NCBI GenBank assembly: GCA_903813345.2
Contig: CAIIXF020000010.1
Location: forward strand, 19,047,181-19,107,180
Reading direction: 5' to 3'
Origin: Owenia fusiformis
Taxonomy: Eukaryota; Annelida; Polychaeta; Sabellida; Oweniidae
Length of the DNA stretch: 60,000 bases
In this document: positions 12,801 to 24,800 of the stretch, piece by piece
How the letters are laid out: each line of letters starts with the position of its first letter
How positions within the stretch are numbered: the first letter of the stretch is position 1
Translations under genes and position numbers: made by a program
Notes under the pieces: generated by a model
What the model was told of the DNA's origin: nothing
What the model saw: only the letters and a program-made list of their open reading frames with translations
Database searches by the model: none

Positions 12801-15800
12801 TGGCCCATGCCCTGTTGGACACTACTGCCCTGAGGGAACACCCACCCCAATTCAGTGCCCTGCTGGAACACTGCGCAATGTCACAGGTAAAAACCTTATT
12901 CATTCATTTAATTATGTTAATTTCCCTGTCAAATTATTTTATTCCAATAATTTTTAGACATTTTATTTGATACTTTATAGATAATAATATAAATTTAAGA
13001 TCATAATAAAGCTGAATTTTGGCAATTTAATACTCGAAAGTTTAAGTATTTAATGTTTTGGCATTGTAAATTTGTATTCCAGGTGGCGCTGCATTGGAGG
13101 ACTGTCTACCTTGTACTGGGGGCTCTTACTGTGAAACATCAGGCCTGAGCCAACCTACAGGTCTCTGCCAGAGGGGCTACTACTGTCCCTCTAACCATTC
13201 TACCACTACTAAGACTCCCACAGAGCTACCTTGCACCCCAGGTCATTACTGCCCTGAGGGGTCTTCAGAGCCGCTGGGTTGCCCTGGGGGTGAGAGCCAG
13301 CCTAACCAGGGACAGTGGGAATGTATAAAGTGTCCTGCTGGGTACTATTGTGTTGATTCTCTGACACCTGACCCCAAGGATTGCCCGCCTTACAAATACT
13401 GTCCTGAAGGTAAGTAGGGGAGAGACTTACATATTTTGAAATACATATGGGATGGACATTTTTATAGCATAAATGTTATGAGATTCAGGGGGCACAGACT
13501 TGCATTAACCAATATCACAGCTAATTAGCTTTTTTCAAACTTTTGACCATTTAGTACCTACATTACATTCAGTACATAGTTGTACACATTGTTACAGGTA
13601 CGAAGGACCCATTGCTGTGCCCTAATGGTACCTATACACTGAATGATACTACAAACCTGCAGGGACCAGATGAGTGCCTGCCTTGTCCTGCAGGAGTTTA
13701 CTGCAGGGGAGGAGAGATCCAGGGACCATGTGCTGCTGGCTATTGGTGTGCTGCAGGTTCAGAGGATTATACCCCTAGTGGTGCTCCACCCCCTAACCCC
13801 TGTCCTTCAAACCAAGTACGTAATCAACAAATTCCGAAGAGAGCTCAGTATACTATAATATTGTATTTTTCTCTTACATATCATTTGGTTTCATATTCAT
13901 TAGTGTATTTTCTCAGTGGCACATTATTCCGTAAACAGATAAAAATGTAAATTCCATTTTATGTCTAAATGTAAAGGAGACCCTCTTTTTATGATTAACA
14001 TCAGTAGTTGCCTTAATGATCTGGGTAAAATATCACATGTTATTTTTCAAGGTATGCGCAGGACCCTGTCCCCCAGGATTCTGGTGTTACATCAACACAG
14101 TCACCCCCACACCCTGCCCAGAGCACACACTCAGGGACACAATGGGAGGGAACCAGCTATCAGATTGTGGACCTTGTCCAGCTGGCTCCTGGTGTCATGA
14201 AGGTAAAATAGGTTTAATCATCAAATATGACGTAAAATAGAAAAAATATCAGCTGTTTTAAAAACCGAAATGGATATTTTTAAGTTCTTTGTATTGACAT
14301 GACAAATTGCAGTAGCATGTGACTGAAAATATTGTTTATTTGTCAGTAACAAAATCAAAAAAGAATCAAATTCAATACATTAGATTCAAAACAAGTTGAA
14401 AAAAATTATTGTTCAGTTCAGTCTTATTTAACTCCCTTAACCTTGTACATGCCCCCCACTGAGGCGTCAAATTCAAGTGAGTCATTCTCTATTCTAGGAG
14501 ACCCAGTCCCCCAGCCATGTCCCCCAGGCCACTACTGTCTGACCAGTGTAGGCCCCACCGAGTGCCCTAGACTTACATATAGAGATACTGAGGGTGCAGC
14601 TAACATCTCAGAGTGCCATGCTTGTCCTGCTGGATTCTGGTGCAACCAGACTGGTATGTAACTATACAAAATCACTTGGTTGACAATTACTACCTGTAAC
14701 TCATTTGGTCAACTACTTTATTCTACATAACATGTAAAGAGGGACAAAAGATGCAAACAAGCATAATTTTTCACAAGGAATGCTATGAAATTTGATTTAA
14801 AATTCATCAAATATTTAATTACATTTTTGAAGAGGAGAAACATGGATCATTGTTAAATGTAATATTTTAAGTTTTGGAACAACATTTAAGTATTGACTTG
14901 GTCTTTTGTAACACAAATTTTATATTATCTCTCTGTTGTTTCAGGTATGACGAACTACACAAACCATCTGTGCCCAGTAGGCATGTATTGTGATGAGGGT
15001 CAAGAGCCATCATTGTGCCCTGCAGGCAGGATGAGACCAAACCAGGGGGCTGGATCATGGGTAGAATGTGAACCCTGTAGGGATGGTTTCTATTGTCCAA
15101 ATGACACAATCAACACTCAGGGTATCCCCTGTCCAGCTACGTTCATGTGCCCTCATTATTACGATGTGAACAGCATTGAATGGGGTGCATCAGCCCCGAT
15201 AGAATGCCCAGGAGGTTACTTTTGCCCAAACAAAACTGGAGACCCTCTATTATGCCCCGGAGGCTACTATTGCCCTAACGCAACTGATGTACCATATTTG
15301 TGTAATTTCTCCTATTATTGTCCAAATGGGACAGAGACGCCACAGAAGTGTCCATTAGGTAATCGTGCCCTTGATCATCCTGGACTTAGGTGGATGTACC
15401 AAGAATCATGTGAGCTCTGCCCTGGAGGAACATACGGAAATCACTCTGAGAGACTGGTGTGTAATCAGTGCCCAGGAGGCTATTACTGTCCAGAGGGGAC
15501 TGGAAATGGAGATTCATACACGTGTCCTAATGGCTCCTATTGTCCGCCTGGGTCATCACAACCCTCGCCCTGTCCATTGGGTTACTATGGCAACAGAGAG
15601 CGTGCAGAAGTATTCACAGACTGCGCTGAATGTCCTGAAAATACATTTAACAATCTATTGGGCCAGGTGGCTTGTAGACCATGTGGTAGTTCCTCAACAT
15701 CAATCCCTGGCCAAGCCAAGTGTACATGCACTGGCAATTATCGAACTTTCCAAACATCTGATGGTGTATGTCAATGTATGTCGGGTTATATCTACTATGA

Positions 15801-18800
15801 TGAGACAGACACCTCTATAGCTGAGGGCAATGGTGACCAGGTAAGGTTATAAAAACCGTTATTTCAATTGAAGGTCAGCAGAGGATTTACTTGTATTATA
15901 CACTTGAAAGAATTGTCAGCCCCCTTTGTGATTTTGAAATAAATTAACTAACAAATTATGTTCTTTTGTAGGACTGTCAGCCAATCGTTGACACACGTTG
16001 CAGCTACCATCAGGCCAGAGATGTCGCCACAAGAGAGTGCATCTATCCAGAACAGAGAGACTGTTTCGCTAAATGTGGAGATAATGGAGGTGTGTTTGCA
16101 ACTGAGACTGGAAGGTATGTATGTTTTGGAGAATTATTTTCCAAACTACAAACACTTAAAAAAGTTTGATGAAAGTAAAAAAAAGCATAAAATCTTGGCT
16201 TTGTGTAAAAAAGAAAACAATATTGTTGTCTCACTTTTTTTTGTCTGTTTTTCCAAATAAACTTCTTCATGGATTCCATCCATCCTTCTGTGAGTCAGCA
16301 ATTTTGAGAAAAACAGAAACTGCATATTATCTGAACTAATACTCTATTTAATGGGGTCCATTCTTTTAATTAACACAATTGACTCCTTCTTTTGAAAAAA
16401 TCAGCTCTTACCATCAGAATTTCACATTTTTCACAATATACCAGCTCACCATGTGGATGTGGCCCCACTGAATGTCGCCATTTAAGTATATTAAATGTAT
16501 TTGTTATTTCCAGTTGTGTATGCAACACATATGTGGACCCTGATGCTCTATGTGACTCTAACTGCATCCAGCAGGCACCAAATATCTACTTTAAGCTGAA
16601 CTCTGATGGATCCAAGTCTACCATTGTAGTAGATCCTGTTAGTGGAAATGTCACTGAAACAGTGAGTGCCATTTAGTTTTTTGTGTCACCACCAAAAGCA
16701 CTGACTTATTGTTGAACTGTAATCTCAAACTTTTTGTGGATAGTGTTTGGCAATTTGGTGTCTGTAACAAGTGGTAGGTGGTGACATTTCGCATGTTAAT
16801 GCCTTCTTTTGTTTGATCACTTTGCTGATCTTTTACTTAAATTATATCAAAACAGTAGAACACCTTTGTATGTGAAAACCTTACTGATGCAAATATCTTT
16901 AAGTGTGAACACCTTTTTCAGTTTAAAGTTTCAGATATTCTTTTATATTCTGTATTTATTTATTTGTAGTTGTACCTCTTAACCTGAATCAATTTAATGA
17001 CATATAAAAAACTGGTCTGTACATCATCCCATTGGATGGATATTATTTCTATATTTTAAGGGATTTGTGAAATTTTTATTGTTTAGTTTAAAATGTACAT
17101 AATTTTGTTATTTCAAAGAAATGTGCTGGTGTTTATGGGCCATTAGAGCATGCTGAAGGTGCTAAAACCATTCATGTGGTAAGCCATTGGGAGGATAGGC
17201 TCACCAGCTCTATTTACACAGAACCCCTGCAGCCAGAGACTCTTTGTAGTAAGTACAGGTTGAACTATTTGGCATCAGGGGCTGTCTGTAATAACAACAT
17301 GTATTTTTTATGCTGAGTCAATTTTGTTCAGGGAAGAGGCTAGGGCTAAAAAGTAAAAAGCATAAATGATTGTATTAAAGGAAACAATGAACCAATTAGA
17401 ATGAATTGTGAAAATAATTAAATGTTATATATAACTTGAAAATTACCAAACCTTTACATTTTACTTGCAATATACATAATTTAATGTACATATTGTTGAA
17501 TTTTTTATTAATTCAAATGCTTTGCTTTTACTATAGGTGGTAAGTCAGTGTGAAATGCTACACTATTATGATAATGTTTTTTACTCTCCTTTGTCACTCT
17601 TTACCTCACATGTACATCTTCAGTATGTATGTTCCTCATGAATGTAACCAAAATAACACAATGGATTGGCAGTAGATCAGCTTTCAAAGACTCTTCCAAA
17701 AGGGTGACTTGGGGACAGTTTAGACTTTCATTCTATTCTGCCAATGTCAACCATAGGGCCTTAACTGTTAACCATTGACTACTGTCAACCATTGGGTCTG
17801 CTGTCAATAATTGGGTCTTCTGTCAGTTGTGGGGCTACTGTCAACTATTGAGCAATATATTATCATATTATTAGCTTTAGATCTGCTGTCAACCATTAGG
17901 TTTTTATTTAACATGGAGCAAATGGGAGGGAATACTGAATATTGCTCAAATGTTTCACTGTCCTGTCACATGTTTCTATTCTTCTCTTGCACTATCTTCT
18001 ATACTATGGTACTATAATAGCTATTCTTCTTTGGTTTAACAAACATTAAGACATTCAATCCCCATTTGTATAAGCTAATAATATAAGCCAGGTTGATGTA
18101 CTATAGACCCTGATATACTTCTGTCTTCTCTTAGATCTGTAATGTTAAAGGAATTAAAGGGATAAAGATGACAGAAGCAATGTATTCAAAAACTATACCA
18201 ATGTGTTCCTTTCCTTGTGATATTAATATTTTTTGAAAAAGGAATTGAGATATGTGATCAAGAATTAAGTACAAGTATTGAAGTTTCAAGATCCAGATAC
18301 ATGTATATCCCCATTTTTCAGTTTTAGCAAATAACCTTGAAAACAAAGGATAGTCTGTCATCTGTATCCCTTCTAATGCTCTTTAATTTATATTTAAATC
18401 TTAATGTCTGTTACCTCCCTTCTATGACCTGTATTTATCTTGTTGATTTCTATTGGAGTTCACTTCTAACTAATTAATTCATGTAGTGAGCAATATTATT
18501 CCTTTGATTTTAATTTTTTTGCTAAAGTTTTGTAAACCATAGAATTTTGCTTTGGCTATATGTACAAATGAAAATGCTTCTAGTAAAATATTTTTTAATT
18601 TTGAAACTGTATTTGTTATTCATTGGCACTATTAAATATTTCTTTTTTCATTTGTTTCATTGCTGCCTATTTGTTTCGGCAGATTTTAGAATTACCTGAA
18701 TAACAACACAAATCTACATGTACTGAAGTCAAACCAAAGCACGTGCCAAAAAACAAACACAGAACGTAAAGCTTTGCTTAAATGAGTTCTTGCTTTTAGT

Positions 18801-21800
18801 ATACTTCATTTAGAATATTGAAGTATTCAAAGATACTTTCATTATCTGTAATGTTTAACAAATAAATTGTGATTTTCTAGAACCTCTGAATGAGATGGTT
18901 ACTGGTGTGTTTGTCAATGGTAGTGTTGCCACAAGACGTCGTCTGCTACAAGCAGCTGTAACGAATCCAGTTGCCACTGATGGTGTCCCAGAAATCCCCA
19001 ATCCTCTCATCTGTGTACAACTAGATGAGATGGTCATGTTCCGTATATGGGTGAACACAAGCGATCGCGCCTACAGCCATTATCCAGTTTATGTTAAGGA
19101 TCACTTGTACAATACTAATGCAGATTTTGATTTCGGACCATTCACCCGATTGGCTTACTTCATCACGCAGACCAATGTCAGTTACTCCGCATTTGCGCAT
19201 CTGTTTGAGGAGGCAGGAAATTATGTTTTCAAAGACTCCATGGTGCCTGATAGGTATGGAAAATTATCTCATCAATTTTTTTTTGTTGAACAAACAGTGC
19301 TATCTCAATATATACTTATACTAAAAGTAATGCAATGAGGCATTCTTATAATCTTTTTCCAACATAGAAATATTGAAGCATCGTTTTCCTTAAAAAATAG
19401 CCTCAGATGTAAGATATCATTTAAATTATTTTAAATGAGTTCCATCCATTTTCATGTTAAATACACCATAAAGGATGATAACTGCTCGTTGATTTTCTTG
19501 GATTTCATGCCTTTTTATTGCAACATAGTTTTATAAATGTTCTATTATTCCAGGGAGGTGATCATTACTGTCAAAGGAGTTGGGAACAGTTGTCCAACAG
19601 GAGTCTCCAGAGTTCAGTCCTCATCTCCAACAAACCTTGCCACATTAGGTATTGCTAAGGGCACGGCTAAGAATGAAGAGCCTGATTGGGGCCTTATCAT
19701 AGGTAAGAAGTTCATCAATAGACAAATAGAAATAAAATGTTTCTCTACTATGTATCGTATGCAGGATGTAGGAAGGTAGTGCACATGCTTTTGATACATT
19801 GATGAAATGTATTTGAATTATTTGCCAACAACTACAGTACATACATTTGTTGAAATTATGTTTCTGGAAACAAAATAGAATTTACATGTACATGTACTTT
19901 ATTATACTGAATGATTTATGTAAAAGTATAATAATATTAGAAACAAATAATAAAAAAAATTTAAATCACCATAATACTTTTTTAGGACTTTTGGCATTCT
20001 TGGCTGCCTGTATTCTAATGCTGGTGGTAGCAGTGATTGTTTGGCGTCCTCGTGATGCAGGAATATATCCCATGAAGCATTGGAAACCTAAGTATCGCAG
20101 TCTGGGAGCACCTCCGCCTGTTCCCCATTACATGCTGTATGACGTCGACCACTGGCCAGGCCATGAGTAAGTTTCACCAATATGAGTTGAAATGACTTCA
20201 TCTGTCAAAACTACACTATAAATGATGTTTAGATCTCTCATGAATTTCACATTATGTCTTTAACATGGAAATATCCCCTAAAGTAGAGAGAATTACATCT
20301 ACTTTTTCTGGAGTCTGGCTTGTGCATTGGTACCTAGCTATTGCATTTACAGTTAAACATACCAGTAACCTCTTATGTTAGCACTTGGAAAATATCATCC
20401 AATGTTCACTTAGACACCAACTGCATTGAAACAGTTGCATGGAAAATGAAATAACTTTATGATATTCTTCAGGGATCCAAACCACATGCATGGACCAGAG
20501 GCTCGTATAGCAGGAGATGGCGCGGAGGCTGGCCTCCTTGCTGCTCCAGGGTCAGGCATGATATGGAAAGATAATGGAGAACTAGAAAACTTTAATGTAC
20601 GTGTCTTATATGACAAACTCGAGGACCAGAACCTGTATATGGCTGCTCAGTTGGCACGACAACAAGATGATCTTCGGGGATTCTATGAGCGCATTAGCAA
20701 CCAAAATGAAGACCTGAAACGCATGTTGAACAACCTTGACCTACATAAGCTGGAGGAGGCAGAGAGACAGAGGCAACAAGAGGGAGGTGTAGAGAGGGAG
20801 AACATCCAGACAGCATCTGCACAGGGACCCACCATTGTGAATGCTAATGTCACTATGGGAGGGCCTGGCACTGGTGAACAAAAGGAATACAAATTCATGT
20901 CAGGTAAAGATATTGTAACTTATTGAGCAACTTCTGCAAAACTTTATTAAAAGAATTCTTAAGCTCATTGGTTCAAGTTTTTAAAATATTTTAAATGAAG
21001 TTCCATAATTTAAATGTATAACCATTTCATTCTTGTCAGGTATGAATGACCGTGAGAAAGAACTGATGTTAGCCCTACAGATGATGCTAGATAAACTTGC
21101 ATCTGGCAATATACCAATCACAGCCGAAATGATTGAGCATGCGCGACAGACAGGTGGCGCTACCAGTACCAGCTCTGGCGGCCCACAAAGGGTTAAGGGT
21201 CAGAGTGAGTTGCTACGAAAACATAACGCAGAGAAGCTGAAACTGGAACGTGAGCTAGAGGATGAGGAGTCAAGAGCACTTGATTCTCTCTTAATTGAAC
21301 ACGACACTAAGAGACAGGAAGAGCTGGAGGAACTTGGACGTAAACTGGCGTTTGAACTTCAAGGTTTGTATTGATTTCTTGCACACGTCTGAACTCTGAT
21401 TGAGGTCAGAGAATTGATTTTTTTTAAATAATTGATTCATAAAATGCGTTTTGCCTGTTTGATGTCTACACATTTGTCTAACACTGGATGTAGATTGTGA
21501 AATATAGGTGATATGCTTTACTTACCTGAATTGTGACTATAAGTCATGAATAAAGAATAAATAAAAAGTTTCAGTTGTAATCGATTCACAATGAGAGCTG
21601 ATATTGAAAATGAATTATTGTTAATTTAGTCCTCCTATTGTTACACCCTCCCTTACTGTAAAGTATTCTACATTTACAGGTGTGAGTGATGCTGATGCGG
21701 CAGATATCATCCAAGCTCATGAAGAGGAAGTAGAACGTTTGTTGAAGACTCTAGATGGCCAGAGAGATCTCCAAGCTGAAGCCCTACGTCAGAAACTTGC

Positions 21801-24800
21801 TGCCAGGCGAAGACAGAAAGAATCTAAACTGCATGAGAAACACATATCTGAGGTATGATAGCATAGCAAGTACAATTTTAATTTGCAAATCTGATTGAAT
21901 TCTTACCATGTAAGCAAATGTCTACATGCAGTTGTTCCAAATTTCGCAAAGTTGGAGATTATTAACGAAATTATCTTATGATATCAAAGCTGGCTTGAAA
22001 TATTTTCTAATTTTATAATATATATACAGTAAAATGCAAATATGTATGAAATGATAGAAAATAGATAGTGTAGATATTAATAAATAAAGAAATGATTTAT
22101 TCCAGACAAACCAAGCTGGTCTTCCACCCCCAACCCAAGCAATAGATGTCACTGATGACCGTCTAAGACGTGAGGAGCTCAAACTCCACACACTCCACAC
22201 AGAAGAAAATACAGGACTCTCAAATGCTGAAGCTGAGGTTAATGATCAATATGCAGAGGAAAAACACAAACGTATGACAGACACACTAAAAGAACACATT
22301 GTAAGTACATGTAGTAAAGCATTGTGAATCTTGATCATTTATGAGAACACATTGTAAGTAGTAAAGCATTGTGAATCTTGATCATTTATGAGAACACATT
22401 GTAAGTAGTAAAGCATTGTGAATCTTGATCATTTATGAGAACACATTGTAAGTAGTAAAGCATTGTAAATCTTGATCATTTATGAGAACACATTGTAAGT
22501 AGTAAAGCATTGTAAATCTTGATCATTTATGAGAACACATTGTAAGTAGTAAAGCATTGTGAATCTTGATCATTTATGAGAACACATTGTAAGTAGTAAA
22601 GCATTGTGAATCTTGATCATTTATGAGAACACATTGTAAGTAGTAAAGCATTGTAAATCTTGATCATTTATGAGAACACATTGTAAGTAGTAAAGCATTG
22701 TAAATCTTGATCATTTATGAGAACACATTGTAAGTAGTAAAGCATTGTAAATCTTGATCATTTATGAGAACACATTGTAAGTAGTAAAGCATTGTGAATC
22801 TTGATCATTTATGTTATGAATCAACCATAATTTCCAAAGTGCCTCAGTGGAAATTCCAAAATGCAAAGGAGATTAATTTTTATTTTTAATTCACCATCCA
22901 GGAGGCTCTTGTCCAAGATGGCATCCTCTCGGAAGAAGAGAAGAATGAACTGATCAGACTTGAGATGGAGAGAGCTGCCAAGTTACGGAACCAGATGACC
23001 AAGAGACGTGAACAGCAGCTGGCCAAAGTGAGGCAAAGGATGCAGAATCGTAGGTCACGACGTAATGATGAAATGAAACATGAACATGAGAAAGCCAAGC
23101 GTGAGGTAAGAGAACAGTGTTGTGCTGATATGTACTTATATTGCACTGAAAAAGTACTAAATGTAATTTGAGCTTTTGATGATGGATTAGCAGATATTAT
23201 CTGAATTTTTAATTCTTTGAAAATTAATCTCACCGTTAAAGACAGACAATACAATCTCCTTTATGTCACTATAGTCACCTCAAACTCAGTATTTTGTAAA
23301 AGCTAAAAGATCAAATACTATCTATGATTATGTTCAATGTGATTTCATCAACTTTCAATGACATGCTGTTATAGCTGTCCACTAAGCTGATCCAAGAAGG
23401 CAAACATGAGGAACTTGAACAACGCCTGGCAGAGATGGACAGACTCCACCAGGCTGAACGTGAGGCCCTAAATGCTGAGATTGATGAAGAAGAACAAGAG
23501 GAGATCAAACACATTGTACAGAGCAATAACAAGGAACACACTGATGCTCTAAAAGAGACTCATAAACAGCTCCTGGCTGAGGTGGGTTAAATATATATTT
23601 GCAATAGTGACTTCCTGATATTCTGTGTGAGAACATGATCAGAAACATCCTACATTGTATTTGTCAGTCACTGGTTAGTCCTCTGATTGGTTAATCAATT
23701 GTCAGAATCCTCTGATAGGTCAGTCACTGGTTGATTAGCATGCCTAACAGAGTCTAGAATGTAAGCTATTATTGTGATCTTGCTTACAATTCTCTAAAAG
23801 TTGAGATGGCCTGATTTTATTCTTAACCATTGACATCAGGGGATGATATTCTGAAATGGAATTCACGATGATGAAAAATATTTTTAATAGTATCAGAATT
23901 CATGGACTTGCCTGTTTGATTTACAATTATTTATTTACTTACAGCTTCCAAATCAACACTCAGGAGTTGATGCTGTCCTACAACAAAAGCTCCTGGAGAT
24001 GTACCGCAAGGATGTGGACAACTTGAACTCAGAGTTGGAGAGCCAGAAAGATCGCCAACTGAATGATATGAAAGCAAAATTGGCTGCAAGGAAGGCAAGG
24101 AAACTGAAAGAGATTCAGAGACTGCAAGAGGAAGAAGCTGCAAAGAGGTACGAGGGGTGATCAATAAGTGCTAATAAATTAGTGAGATTTTGAAATGCCT
24201 GTAACTTTTTCCCATTTGTGATTTGAACCATCAGTGTAACTTTGGATGAGCTTTAAAATAATATATGACACATACTATGGAGACATTGGTATATGTCTGC
24301 CTAGGGGCATACTTTCTGGATACTCTGTATACATAGGTGATTATGTTGTTATAATGGAAATGATGATGATTGTGTTAATTATTATAGGTTTGTCAGTGAG
24401 CAAGAGAAGCAGATGAAGCAAGTCGTAGCAGCCAAGGCAAGTGAAGATGATATGTTAAGGCTACCAGAAGTCCACATTGGTGAATCTATAGAGGAACAGG
24501 CACTCAGAAAGGAACAGGTAAGAATGATGTAATCTGTTTTAATTATATGCAATCCAAGTTCCAAATAGTTTTATGACATTCTTAATTTTCTTATACCACG
24601 AGGGTAAGAGATACAGCCTATTCACTTTGACTTGACTTTCTCAAGACTTCATGCTACTTTCATTTCTTTGTGTTAGAACTATTACAACCATGAATATGAG
24701 AGCCTCAACTCACATAGTTCATACTAGACTTCAGGAAAAAAGTACTTTTCAGATAATAGTCAGTGAGTGTTTGTATGGTGAACCCAAAGTACATCAACAT

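Larger units (their letters stand above)
831..15840 (+). other. Ectodomain exons 1-16: GCC2/GCC3 cysteine-rich repeats
   Basis: Exons: 831-965, 1278-2270, 2491-2682, 2913-3011, 3275-3397, 4694-4834, 6717-6823, 7109-7326, 11648-11865, 12242-12375, 12712-12886, 13083-13409, 13598-13815, 14052-14202, 14498-14653, 14945-15840. They encode about 1,430 residues. The repeating pattern is C-P-x-G-x-Y/F-C-P-x-G followed by P-x-x-C-P-x-G-T-Y and then C-x-x-C-x-x-G-x-Y-C, which fits the GCC2_GCC3 (ephrin-receptor/TNFR-like) family. Many N-x-S/T sequons are visible (NVT, NHT, NTT, NGT), as expected for an extracellular protein. Most introns cut after the first base of a glycine codon (phase 1), the usual mark of shuffled or duplicated extracellular exons. 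Phase 0 or 2 occurs after exons 7, 8, 10, 13 and 16. The last part (about 15,640-15,840) changes to an EGF-like spacing, with CTCTGNY and CQCMSGY. Confidence 0.85.
15972..19702 (+). other. Juxtamembrane exons 17-21, cupredoxin-like region
   Basis: Exons: 15972-16114, 16514-16661, 17119-17248, 18881-19253, 19554-19702. The first two exons carry a second cysteine-rich stretch (DCQPIVDTRC, CFAKCG, CVCNTYVDPDALC). Exon 20 has a tribasic TRRRLLQ segment that could be a furin-type cleavage site. It is followed by about 110 residues of beta-rich sequence (YPVYVKDHLYN, SAFAHLFEEAGNYVFKDS, REVIITVKG). The hydrophobic and glycine spacing, ending in a G-N-Y-V-F-x-D segment before a final strand, resembles a cupredoxin fold. 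I do not see a full copper-ligand set. The fold call is inference; the exon structure is well supported. Confidence 0.65.

Noticed and set aside
15365-15820. 151-codon frame overlapping ectodomain exon 16
   Set aside because: It is a shadow in another frame of the cysteine-rich exon, which has the clear GCC repeat pattern and matching splice phases.
18131-18361. Minus-strand frame in the 1.6-kb intron between exons 19 and 20
   Set aside because: AT-rich intronic sequence without a domain. The intron phases agree without any coding exon here.
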